Assembly: GCA_029857855.1 (NCBI GenBank)
Contig: JAOUGG010000172.1
Coordinates: 1-6,092, forward strand
Source of the DNA: Acidimicrobiia bacterium
Lineage (GTDB): Bacteria > Actinomycetota > Acidimicrobiia > Acidimicrobiales > SZUA-35
DNA length: 6,092 bases
Direction of reading: 5' to 3'
The stretch's first letter is position 1. Each line of letters opens with the position of its first letter. The translations under genes and the position numbers were made by a program. Positions 1-5,642 of the stretch are shown piece by piece. Under the pieces are notes generated by a model that did no database searches, was not told the origin of the DNA, and worked only from the letters and a program-made list of their open reading frames with translations.

Positions 1-1
1 C

Positions 2-136
2 GAGAGCAGCGACCCGTCGGACGAACGCCGCCGTCCTACACCGGCGTTCAACCGCGACGGGGTCAGCCCGATCGTCATCATCATCGCCGTCGCCCTGCTC
101 GTCGTTATCATCCTCGCCGCGGTGTTCTTCTCATGA
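2..136 (+). CDS. C-terminal fragment of a protein with a terminal membrane helix
   Basis: This is the last 44 codons of a gene that begins before the window; the frame is open from base 2 and ends at TGA 134-136. The fragment starts with a charged, proline-rich stretch (ESSDPSDERRRPTPAF), then NRDGVSP, then about 24 very hydrophobic residues rich in Ile, Val, Leu and Ala, ending FFS just before the stop. This fits a single C-terminal membrane anchor with a polar linker on the other side. The linker is arginine-rich and also acidic, so orientation is uncertain. Nothing in the visible part names a family. The next gene starts 13 bases downstream on the same strand, so the two are probably in one transcript. 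The codon pattern (G/C third positions) supports real coding. Confidence 0.6.
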   Translation, partial: ESSDPSDERRRPTPAFNRDGVSPIVIIIAVALLVVIILAAVFFS

Positions 137-149
137 CGGCAGCGCAACC

Positions 150-692
150 GTGATCGTTGTACACGCCGGTCATCGCGTTGACGCCCCGGATCGGGCAACC
201 GGTTTGTTCCCGGTCGGGCGCGACGGCAGCGTGTACCGACGGCTCTACCTGCTGATGATGGAGCTTCGACCCCGCCTGGTGGTCACGGCGGCCGCCGGTG
301 GCGCCGACCTGCTGATGCTCCGAGTGGCCGAGGATCTGTTCATCCCCCGGTTGGTGGCGCTTCCGCTCCCGGTCGACGATTTTGTCCGACGATCGGTGGC
401 CGATCAGGGTGACCGCTGGGTCGAGGCGTTCCAGCATTCGCTGTCGTGCGCCGACACGGTGGTCACGACCGACCTGTCGGACCACGACGACTGGTGGCGG
501 CGGGGCAACGACTTCCTCCACGACTGCGCGCTCGACGCCCGAGTGCGTTCGAACGGCAGTGGGGCCGAACCGATCACGGCCGTCGTCGTGCGCAGCAGCC
601 GATGCCCCGCTTCGTCGGGCACGGCGGACTTCGCGGCCAAGGCGGCCGGATGGGGTTGGCCGATCCACGTCGTCGACCCTCTCGAGGACTGA
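150..692 (+). CDS. SLOG/Rossmann-like hypothetical protein
   Basis: A 180-residue protein with no signal peptide or membrane helix, so probably cytosolic. The start is GTG 150; no in-frame start lies upstream before the preceding gene, and the product opens with a beta-strand followed by a turn (MIVVHAGHRVD, residues 1-11). Residues 43-55 contain LVVTAAAGGADLL, a strand plus a Gly-Gly-Ala-Asp turn leading into a helix. Residues 68-78 (LVALPLPVDDF) form the next strand and a loop, and residues 169-177 (GWPIHVVDP) a late strand. The order GHR..D, then GGAD plus helix, then LPxP..DF resembles SLOG/LOG-type Rossmann domains, which in known families bind nucleotides or nucleotide-derived ligands. 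The family call is by pattern recall only, and ligand and role are unknown. It lies 13 bases after the membrane-anchored gene, suggesting co-transcription. Confidence 0.72.
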   Translation: MIVVHAGHRVDAPDRATGLFPVGRDGSVYRRLYLLMMELRPRLVVTAAAGGADLLMLRVAEDLFIPRLVALPLPVDDFVRRSVADQGDRWVEAFQHSLSCADTVVTTDLSDHDDWWRRGNDFLHDCALDARVRSNGSGAEPITAVVVRSSRCPASSGTADFAAKAAGWGWPIHVVDPLED

Positions 693-718
693 CGCCGAAC
701 CGGTCGTTCGGCCGGGTG

Positions 719-758
719 ATCAGGGAGACATCAGGGTCGAATCAGGGAGAGACCTGAT
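719..758. promoter_or_regulatory. Three 11-bp-spaced ATCAGGG repeats, candidate operator
   Basis: ATCAGGG occurs at 719-725, 730-736 and 741-747, exactly 11 bases apart, so all copies face the same side of the helix. The 11-base units are ATCAGGGAGAC, ATCAGGGTCGA and ATCAGGGAGAG. They are followed at 752-758 by ACCTGAT, a near-inverse of the motif (ATCAGGT on the other strand). The array lies between the SLOG-like gene stop (692) and the PspC-domain gene start (793). Tandem sites with an 11-base period are a known layout for OmpR/PhoP-type response regulators. The regulator here is unidentified. No convincing -35/-10 pair was found, so whether it activates or represses is open. Confidence 0.45.
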
Positions 759-792
759 ACCCGAACGCCGCCCGTGGCCTCATCATGAAACC

Positions 793-1149
793 ATGAACGA
801 AATCAACACCACAACCCCGCTCCAGGGCAACGAGGTTCCTCCCGCCGACACGACCAACGGTTCGTCGGGATTCGACGCCTCCGCCTCCGAAACCAACACC
901 ATGGCCTCGACCACGTCGACCTCGGTCAACCCCCGGGTCAAGGTACTCGAACGCAAGAACGGCATGATCGCCGGTGTCGCCGGCGGCCTGGCCGACTACT
1001 TCGACATCGACGCCACCATCGTCCGTCTCGTCCTCGTGGGGCTCTCCCTCGTCACGATGCCCGCCGTCCCGCTGGCCTACATCGTCGCTTGGATCATCAT
1101 CCCCGAGGAGGGTATGGCCCCGATCACGGCCTCGCCGCCCATGGTTTGA
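793..1149 (+). CDS. PspC-domain membrane protein
   Basis: A 118-residue protein. Residues 1-47 are Ser/Thr/Asn-rich, low in complexity and probably disordered. Residues 48-106 form a PspC domain: RVKVLERKNGMIAGVAGGLADYF carries the typical R..(N/D)..(I/L)AGVxGGLA(D/E)YF signature, followed by DIDATIVRLV and one hydrophobic segment at about 77-103 ending in WIIIPEE, the usual end of this domain. PspC proteins sit in the inner membrane; in enterobacteria PspC takes part in the envelope-stress (phage shock) response, while single-domain actinobacterial versions are mostly uncharacterised. ATG 793 was chosen because the frame upstream of it lacks a plausible start and overlaps the SLOG-like gene. 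ATG 901 would remove most of the low-complexity tail and remains possible. The ribosome site is weak. A repeat array at 719-758 may regulate it. Confidence 0.88.
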   Translation: MNEINTTTPLQGNEVPPADTTNGSSGFDASASETNTMASTTSTSVNPRVKVLERKNGMIAGVAGGLADYFDIDATIVRLVLVGLSLVTMPAVPLAYIVAWIIIPEEGMAPITASPPMV

Positions 1150-1195
1150 CACGGGCATTCCGGCGGACTCAGCCGCAAACGAGCCGCCGGTTGTC

Positions 1196-1236
1196 GCCGG
1201 GCCGGTCCTTCCCCTCATGGGATGGGTCGGCCCGGC
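1196..1236. terminator. GC-rich hairpin between convergent genes
   Basis: A perfect 9-bp inverted repeat, GCCGGGCCG (1196-1204) and CGGCCCGGC (1228-1236), is extended inward by two G-T pairs and two C-G pairs, with a loop that can pair further. It lies between the PspC-domain gene stop (1149) and the DUF2237 gene stop (1246, other strand), so it could end transcription in both directions. There is no T-run on either side, so it is not a canonical intrinsic terminator. U-less hairpins are common in GC-rich actinobacteria, but their efficiency is debated. Confidence 0.45.
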
Positions 1237-1245
1237 ATCGTCGCG

Positions 1246-1632
1246 TCAGTCCGTGGAGGGTGAGGCGTCGGGGTTGTCGACGGCGTAGGCCTTCAGGTCG
1301 GCCATCTCGCACCAGTCGAGCGTGCGGGCGTGGGTGGCCGCCAGCACCACTTTGGGCGCCATGCCGGCTTCCAGAGCCTCGGCCCAGCGGGGGGCGCACA
1401 GGCACCACTGGTCGCCCTCCGACAGCCCGACGAACCCGAACTCCAAGCGTGGCGTCGACAGGTCGTTGCCCTTGCTGGCCGAGAACTCGAGAAACTCGTC
1501 GGTCATGATCGCGCAGACGGTGTGCACGCCGTGGTCGTTGCCGTCGGTGTTGCAGCATCCGTCACGGAACCAGCCGGTCCGGGGATTCATCGAACAGACC
1601 TGGAGATCTTCACCGAGCACGTTGATGGGCAT
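1246..1632 (-). CDS. DUF2237 family protein
   Basis: A 128-residue soluble protein matching the conserved DUF2237 family over its whole length. Recognisable blocks are NVLGEDLQVCSMNPRTGWFR (4-23), DGCCNTDGNDHGVHTVCAIM (24-43) with three cysteines, TDEFLEFSASKGNDLSTP (44-61), and GDQWCLCAPRWAEAL (73-87) with a CxC pair. The C-terminus has the usual ATHARTL segment (99-105) and a short helix. The biochemical function of the family is unknown; the conserved cysteines (13, 26, 27, 40, 77, 79) and His residues hint at metal binding or redox chemistry, which is inference. ATG at 1632 gives the standard family N-terminus. It starts 56 bases after the stop of the serine hydrolase on the same strand and has no visible promoter of its own, so it is probably the second gene of that transcript. 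Confidence 0.9.
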   Translation of the reverse strand: MPINVLGEDLQVCSMNPRTGWFRDGCCNTDGNDHGVHTVCAIMTDEFLEFSASKGNDLSTPRLEFGFVGLSEGDQWCLCAPRWAEALEAGMAPKVVLAATHARTLDWCEMADLKAYAVDNPDASPSTD

Positions 1633-1633
1633 G

Positions 1634-1646
1634 GGTTGATTCAACC
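1634..1646. repeat. 13-bp palindrome next to the DUF2237 start
   Basis: GGTTGA (1634-1639), a central T, and TCAACC (1641-1646) form a perfect inverted repeat that ends one base before the DUF2237 start codon on the minus strand. In the mRNA it could form only a very short-looped hairpin, so if it is functional it is more likely a small protein-binding site. It is a single short palindrome and could be chance. Confidence 0.2.
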
Positions 1647-1688
1647 ACCAACCACCGACAACTGCTCTGGGCTTGGACCGGGCCTCGC

Positions 1689-2795
1689 CTACTCGAAGCA
1701 GGCGATGAGCTCGGCGAGGTGGCTGAACAGCGGATCGGCGCCGTTCTCGAACGGAGTCTTGCCCAGGCGGACGATCACCAGGTCGAGGCCCGGCACCACC
1801 ACGATCACCTGCCCCTCGTAGCCGCTGGCCCGGAACGAGCCGTGGGTGCACGGGTAGACCCACCAGTGACGGCTGTACCAGTTGAGCGAATCGGGTTCGA
1901 CCGACAGCGGCCGGCGGGCGTCGTCGACCCAGCCCTCCGGCAGGATGCGGCGCCCGTCCCAGACGCCGTCTCGAAGGTGGAGGAGACCGAACCGGGCGAA
2001 GTCCCGCGCTGTGGCGTAGAGGAAGCTCGAACCGACGAAGGTCCCCGACCGGTCGAACCGGGGATCGGCCGACGACATGCCAAGCGGCCCGAACAGCTCA
2101 TCGGCCATGAACCGCCGCACAGCGCTCTCCTGCTCGGCGATCGACGATCCGGGATCGGAGACGGCGTCGGTGATCAACCGGGAGACGAGATTGGTCGTGC
2201 CGCTCGAATAGTAGTAGAGCTCCCCGGGCGGATGGTCGAGCGGCTTGCCGGCGGCGTAGGCGGCCATGTCCTCGGCTCCGACCCCGAACAGCATCTCGAG
2301 CACATCGGTGAGCGCGCCGTCGTCGTTCTCCTCGTACTCCTCCACCCACTGCAGACCCGAACGCATCTCGAGGAGTTGGGCGGTGGTGATGGCGGCCCGG
2401 TCGTCGTCGGCCCAGGCCGCGATCGGAGCGGGACCGAGGTGGGCCGGGAAACGCCCCTGGTGCACGAGGATGCCAAGCAGAGCATGGGTGAACGACTTGG
2501 CCATCGACCAGGAGACCAGAAGCTCGCTCGGCGACGACTCGGGATGGTAGCGCTCGGCCACGATCCGGCCGCCCTGCACGACGACCAGTGCCAACGACTG
2601 ACCGAGGCTGGAGCCGCCGGTCGGCTCGTTGGGTTCGGCGAAGGCCCGGTTGATCTCGGTCCGGAGGCGGATCTCGTCGGCTCCGGCCGGCGAACCGGCC
2701 GGCCACTGGTGAGTGGGATACTCGACGCCGGGGGGCTGCGGGGGCAGCGTCACCAGGTCGGAGGGCATAGGGGAGGGAAAGGCAATGGCCGCCAT
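1689..2795 (-). CDS. Serine hydrolase, beta-lactamase/PBP-like fold
   Basis: A 368-residue protein of the class C beta-lactamase-related serine hydrolase family (Pfam Beta-lactamase type), which includes esterases, D-amino peptidases and lactamase-like enzymes; the substrate cannot be read from sequence. The nucleophile motif SxxK is Ser97-Met-Ala-Lys100 in SWSMAKSFTHALLG. The second motif is Tyr196-Ser-Ser in YYYSSGTTNLVSRLI. A C-terminal SGYEGQVIVVVPGLDLVIV (324-342) supplies the strand and G(Y/H)xGQ loop typical of this branch in place of the KTG box. LFGPLGM (234-240) and YATARDFARFGLL (260-272) are also family hallmarks. ATG 2795 is preferred over ATG 2855 because a TACCCT -10 box lies six bases upstream, suggesting a leaderless mRNA; the extra 20 residues would be low-complexity Pro/Ser/Arg. 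No clear signal peptide is seen, so cytosolic location is likely. The DUF2237 gene follows. Confidence 0.9.
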   Translation of the reverse strand: MAAIAFPSPMPSDLVTLPPQPPGVEYPTHQWPAGSPAGADEIRLRTEINRAFAEPNEPTGGSSLGQSLALVVVQGGRIVAERYHPESSPSELLVSWSMAKSFTHALLGILVHQGRFPAHLGPAPIAAWADDDRAAITTAQLLEMRSGLQWVEEYEENDDGALTDVLEMLFGVGAEDMAAYAAGKPLDHPPGELYYYSSGTTNLVSRLITDAVSDPGSSIAEQESAVRRFMADELFGPLGMSSADPRFDRSGTFVGSSFLYATARDFARFGLLHLRDGVWDGRRILPEGWVDDARRPLSVEPDSLNWYSRHWWVYPCTHGSFRASGYEGQVIVVVPGLDLVIVRLGKTPFENGADPLFSHLAELIACFE

Positions 2796-2801
2796 CGGCC
2801 C

Positions 2802-2807
2802 AGGGTA
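2802..2807 (-). promoter_or_regulatory. -10 box TACCCT for the serine hydrolase gene
   Basis: On the minus strand TACCCT is followed by six bases (GGGCCG) and then the ATG whose first base is 2795. This TANNNT-to-start spacing is the usual leaderless arrangement in actinobacteria, where the transcript begins at or next to the start codon. No good -35 hexamer is seen, as is common for such promoters. Confidence 0.5.
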
Positions 2808-2865
2808 GGGGCTGGACGGTCGGCGAGCCGGATGCACCGCTCCGAAGGGTGTCATCGGGTCTCGC

Positions 2866-2871
2866 TAAGGT
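2866..2871 (+). promoter_or_regulatory. -10 box TAAGGT for the nuclease pair
   Basis: TAAGGT is followed by seven bases (GTGGACG) and then GTG 2879, so transcription would begin at the start codon. This supports GTG 2879 over the upstream in-frame GTG 2849 and GTG 2870; the -10 box overlaps the latter. It is divergent from the hydrolase promoter, with the two -10 boxes 58 bases apart. No convincing -35 element is visible. Confidence 0.5.
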
Positions 2872-2878
2872 GTGGACG

Positions 2879-4000
2879 GTGACCCTTTCCCTGGCCGAGC
2901 TGGCGGCCGACGCCACTCCCTACCTCGACCTCGACCAATCCGCCGAGCAATCAACCGATCAGTCCACCGAGAGTCCGGCCCCGGCGCAACCGAGGTGGGC
3001 CGACCTGCGCGAACTTAGCCGCTACCTGCGATTGGGCCTGGCCGACCTGGTCGCCGACCGAGACCCGGGCCCGGAACCCGGGGCAGTGGCCCCACTGCGC
3101 CTGACGAAGGGCCGGGTCCGAACCGCGGCGATCTGCCCGGCGCAGGTGCTGGCCGAGGTCAACCCGTTCGGCATCAACTTCAACATCGCGGTCGGCATCG
3201 TCTGTGACGCGGCGGCCGGTGTCCTCGCCCTCCACCCCGGGTTCCGCCCGGCCGGCGGAACCCGATGGTTTGCCGGCCTGCGTGCCAGTCTCGAACAGGA
3301 ACATCCGCACCTGGTCGAGTTCGTCGACGGTCTCGGCGCCGGTGATCGGGCCGACTTCGACCACGTCGTCGACGACCTGAGCGGCGTGCTCCCCGATCTG
3401 CTCGGCGACCTCCGACCTCATCGCCCGACCGTGCACCACCGGATCGCCCACGTGCCGGTTCCAGGCGTGCAGATCACCGGCGAGATCGACATCTCGTGCG
3501 ACGTCTCGATCGGCGGATCGGTCCGGGGACGGTTGCTGGCCGAGGTGAAGAGCGGGCGGTTCAACCCCCGCATCACCGACGAATTGGCCCACTACGCCCT
3601 GATCACGACGTTGCAGCAGCTCCGAAGCGAACAGGTCGACGAACCCTCGGAACCGCCACGCCAGATCATCGGCTGTTCGATCAGCCTCGGCGACCTGGCC
3701 GTCGTGCCGGTCGTCCTGACCATGGAGATGCTCGAGACCTCCGCCCGGCGCCTCCTCGACACGACGAAGGGCCTCCTCGCCATCGACGAGACCATGAAGG
3801 CCGGGGGTCGCCCGCCCACAAATCCGGGTGACCATTGCCGCTGGTGTCGTCGCGTCTCCGAGTGCGGCGACGCCCCCGACCTGGTGATGGCCGAGATCAA
3901 CGAGTCGCTCCGCCCGCTGGAACCGCTGCGATTCGACCCGGACTTCGACGACGGCGCGGTCGATGACGAGTTCGCCGAACCCGGGGTCGACGCCTCGTGA
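2879..4000 (+). CDS. Fe-S PD-(D/E)XK nuclease, RecB/Cas4-like
   Basis: A 373-residue soluble protein. The nuclease core is seen as GEIDIS (motif II Asp204), then 18 residues later LLAEVKSG (motif III Glu222-x-Lys224), then ELAHY (Glu235...Tyr239) in the place of the QxxxY motif of RecB-like nucleases. Cys86 (RTAAICPAQ) precedes the core, and Cys320, Cys323 and Cys329 (HCRWCRRVSEC) follow it. One early Cys plus a late Cx2Cx5C is the layout that holds a 4Fe-4S cluster in Cas4 and AddB. Single-stranded DNA end processing is the family role; the actual substrate is unknown. Residues 20-40 are Ser/Gln/Pro-rich, and the last 25 residues are acidic and probably disordered. GTG 2879 was chosen from the -10 spacing; GTG 2849 would add 10 residues. 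It overlaps the next gene by GTGA and is probably translated with it. No cas, helicase or addA partner is in view. Confidence 0.8.
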   Translation: MTLSLAELAADATPYLDLDQSAEQSTDQSTESPAPAQPRWADLRELSRYLRLGLADLVADRDPGPEPGAVAPLRLTKGRVRTAAICPAQVLAEVNPFGINFNIAVGIVCDAAAGVLALHPGFRPAGGTRWFAGLRASLEQEHPHLVEFVDGLGAGDRADFDHVVDDLSGVLPDLLGDLRPHRPTVHHRIAHVPVPGVQITGEIDISCDVSIGGSVRGRLLAEVKSGRFNPRITDELAHYALITTLQQLRSEQVDEPSEPPRQIIGCSISLGDLAVVPVVLTMEMLETSARRLLDTTKGLLAIDETMKAGGRPPTNPGDHCRWCRRVSECGDAPDLVMAEINESLRPLEPLRFDPDFDDGAVDDEFAEPGVDAS

Positions 4001-4992
4001 GCAGTCCGGCGGGCCCGGGCTCCGACGAGCCCCGCCTCTACCGGCGGCTCACGATGGAGCTGGCCGATCGCCTGACCGAGCCGGCGTTGCGGTGCGAGGA
4101 GGGGGAGGTTCGCGACCTCGACCGCAACCACGTCGTCCGGGTGTCCGACTACGACGTCGGCACCGCGGCCCGGTGCCAGGCCAAGGCTGCGGCCGCGCCG
4201 TCTGAGTTCGAGCCGTCGATCTTCACCACGAGTCGGGCGGTGGCGCTGCGGTCGATGCGGTGGTTGCGGCGTACGGGCTCGGTGGTCGAGGCCGTCGGCC
4301 ACACCATGCGCCGGGCCCGCCAGGCCGATCATGACCCGTCCGACGGCGCCCCGGCTCCAGATATCGACTGGCTCGGTGAGTATCTGGGGGATCCGGCGCT
4401 GGCCCCGATCGACGTGCGGGTCCGCATCGCCGCCCGGGCCACCACCTGGCTGACCACGACACTGGATGTGCTCGGTGTCGACGACCCGAAGCAGACCCAG
4501 GGCTGGCGGTTCGACATCCGCCCCCGCTGGCGCTACCCCGGCCGGGGCCTGGCCCTCGACGGGCGGGTCGATCTCGCGCTGCCCATCGTCGGGAATCACA
4601 CCCCGGTGTTCGTCCTGGCGAGCCTGCATCCCGCCGTGCTGGATCAGGCGGCGTTCAACATCTGCCTGTGGACCATCAATCAGCGCAAGCCTCCCGACGA
4701 GGTCCTGGTGGTGGAGCTGCCAACGGCGTCCCTTCATCGCCTTGCCGTCGACGAGCTGTTCGATCGCGGTGTCGACGCCGCCGCCCGCGCCGCCGAGGCG
4801 GTCACGGCCCGAACCCCGGGAGCCGATGAGCCGATCGTGCGGCTGACCCGGAGCCCGTCCGACTTCACGTGTTCGGACTGCGGCTGGGCGGCCGGCTGCC
4901 AGGCCAAGTCCGAGTTCGACCGGCAACCGGTACATCGCGGCGGCATCCAGTTGACTCCCTCACCTCGCACCGCCGTCCCACCCTCCGGCTGA
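3997..4992 (+). CDS. Degenerate Fe-S PD-(D/E)XK-like partner protein
   Basis: A 331-residue soluble protein that I read as a diverged paralogue of the gene before it. It has the same cysteine layout: Cys60 in TAARCQAKA early, and Cys292, Cys295 and Cys301 (CSDCGWAAGC) late, again Cx2Cx5C. Between them LDGRVDLAL (Asp192) matches the motif II strand GEIDI. FVLASLHP (205-212) aligns with LLAEVKSG, with Ser209 and His211 where Glu and Lys should be, and DQAAF (216-220) aligns with ELAHY. The catalytic Glu and Lys therefore seem lost while the fold and probable Fe-S site remain. Asp/Glu/Lys could come from elsewhere, so inactivity is inference. GTG 3997 shares the stop of the first gene (GTGA), implying coupling and near-equal amounts, as expected for a heterodimer. 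Residues 1-15 and the Pro/Ser-rich last 20 look disordered. No named family was recognised. Confidence 0.72.
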   Translation: MSSPAGPGSDEPRLYRRLTMELADRLTEPALRCEEGEVRDLDRNHVVRVSDYDVGTAARCQAKAAAAPSEFEPSIFTTSRAVALRSMRWLRRTGSVVEAVGHTMRRARQADHDPSDGAPAPDIDWLGEYLGDPALAPIDVRVRIAARATTWLTTTLDVLGVDDPKQTQGWRFDIRPRWRYPGRGLALDGRVDLALPIVGNHTPVFVLASLHPAVLDQAAFNICLWTINQRKPPDEVLVVELPTASLHRLAVDELFDRGVDAAARAAEAVTARTPGADEPIVRLTRSPSDFTCSDCGWAAGCQAKSEFDRQPVHRGGIQLTPSPRTAVPPSG

Positions 4993-5133
4993 CCCGACCA
5001 TTCCGGCGGTCGTGAGGCCCCGTTTTGGTGGTCCACAGCCGCCAGTTCGACGGCGCGGAGGCAACCCGACCATTCCGGCGGTCGTGGGGCCCCGTTTTGG
5101 TGGTCCACAGCCGCCAGTTCGACGGCGGGGAGG
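4992..5133. repeat. 70-bp tandem duplication, intergenic
   Basis: Copy 1 is 4992-5061 and copy 2 is 5064-5133, with a 2-base spacer (period 72). They differ at two positions only: A5015 versus G5087, and C5056 versus G5128. The first copy begins at the last base of the upstream stop codon and the second ends 11 bases before the -35 of the HxlR promoter. Each copy carries the palindrome GTGG-T-CCAC (5028-5036 and 5100-5108) and a GGCGG...CCGCC pair. No open reading frame that makes sense crosses it. It could be a duplicated operator, a mobile-repeat remnant, or a recent slippage or unequal-crossover product. Near identity suggests a recent origin or selection. It is the main content of the 192-base gap between genes. 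Confidence 0.9.
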
Positions 5134-5144
5134 GGACGAGTGAG

Positions 5145-5174
5145 TTGCAAATCGGAACCCACCCCGGCTAGTGT
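5145..5174 (+). promoter_or_regulatory. Promoter of the HxlR-family gene
   Basis: TTGCAA (5145-5150), an 18-base spacer, and TAGTGT (5169-5174) form a sigma70/SigA-like promoter. The predicted transcript start is at about 5181-5182, only 3-4 bases before ATG 5185, so the message is nearly leaderless. This also makes ATG 5185 a better start than the in-frame GTG 5140, which lies ahead of the promoter. Confidence 0.55.
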
Positions 5175-5184
5175 CGCCCGGGTC

Positions 5185-5613
5185 ATGACCACAGCGCCCG
5201 TCAACTGTTCGATCGCCGCAACCACCGACGTCGTCGGCGACCGCTGGACGCTGCTCATCCTGCGAACGATCTTCCGGGGCCATCACCGGTTCAACGACAT
5301 CGCCGACGACGTCGGCATCGCCCGGAATCTCCTGTCGGATCGCCTCGGCAAACTCCTCGACGCCGATGTCATCGAACGGGTCCCCTACCACGACCGCCCC
5401 GTCCGTTACGAGTACCGGCTGACCACGAAGGGGGCCGACCTGTCGCCCGCGCTGATCGCCCTCATGCGCTGGGGGGACCGCTGGTACGCGGCCGACGGCC
5501 CACCGGTGGAGCTGTACCACGACCAGTGCGGCTGCCGGCTCGAGCTGAGCGTCCGCTGCGCCATGTGCGATCAGCCGGTCGGCCCCACCCACATCGCCAG
5601 CCGGCACCCGTGA
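5185..5613 (+). CDS. HxlR-family winged-helix transcriptional regulator
   Basis: A 142-residue DNA-binding protein of the HxlR family, MarR-related dimeric regulators. The family opening is clear: Cys8[19 protein letters not shown] (8-27), then [25 protein letters not shown] (30-54), the recognition helix region, then a beta wing in [19 protein letters not shown] (65-83). The C-terminus has an extra Cys/His cluster, H112-x2-CGC and C125-x2-C128 (HDQCGC...RCAMC), a zinc-ribbon-like end found in a subset of these proteins. Conserved Cys8 serves as a redox or aldehyde sensor in some relatives (for example HypR, YodB), so a redox role is possible but not shown. ATG 5185 was chosen from the promoter. 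It lies 29 bases ahead of the FO synthase gene on the same strand, so it may control that gene and, through the duplicated repeat upstream, itself. Confidence 0.93.
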   Translation: MTTAPVNCSIAATTDVVGDRWTLLILRTIFRGHHRFNDIADDVGIARNLLSDRLGKLLDADVIERVPYHDRPVRYEYRLTTKGADLSPALIALMRWGDRWYAADGPPVELYHDQCGCRLELSVRCAMCDQPVGPTHIASRHP

Positions 5614-5642
5614 CTCTCTTCCTCCCTCCGAAACGGAACCCA

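Noticed and set aside
382..792. Upstream extension of the PspC-domain frame
   Set aside because: It overlaps the SLOG-like gene in another frame and is Arg/Ser/Thr-rich with no domain; ATG 793 begins the real protein.
785..796. Four-codon mini-frame ATGAAACCATGA overlapping the PspC gene start
   Set aside because: It could couple translation, but it is too short to support as a gene and has no ribosome site.
1719..2882. Long plus-strand open frame of 387 codons
   Set aside because: It is antisense to the serine hydrolase, whose SxxK and YSS motifs are intact; the frame is open only because of GC bias and its product has no recognisable domain.
3063..3080. CCCGGG-rich inverted repeat
   Set aside because: It lies inside the nuclease coding region in an Pro/Gly/Glu stretch and is explained by codon composition.
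3592..4935. Long minus-strand open frame of 447 codons
   Set aside because: It runs antisense across both nuclease-like genes and has an Arg/Gly/Pro-rich composition typical of GC-rich shadow frames.
2879..4992. Cas4 and a CRISPR-linked locus
   Set aside because: The cysteine layout is Cas4-like, but no cas1, cas2, effector or repeat-spacer array is present; Fe-S RecB-like nucleases occur widely outside CRISPR.
5084..5097. GGGGCCCC followed by TTTT as an intrinsic terminator
   Set aside because: The palindrome has no loop, so a stable stem of useful length cannot form.
4992..5133. Start of a CRISPR array or transposon end
   Set aside because: Only two copies with a 2-base spacer, no inverted terminal repeats and no transposase nearby.
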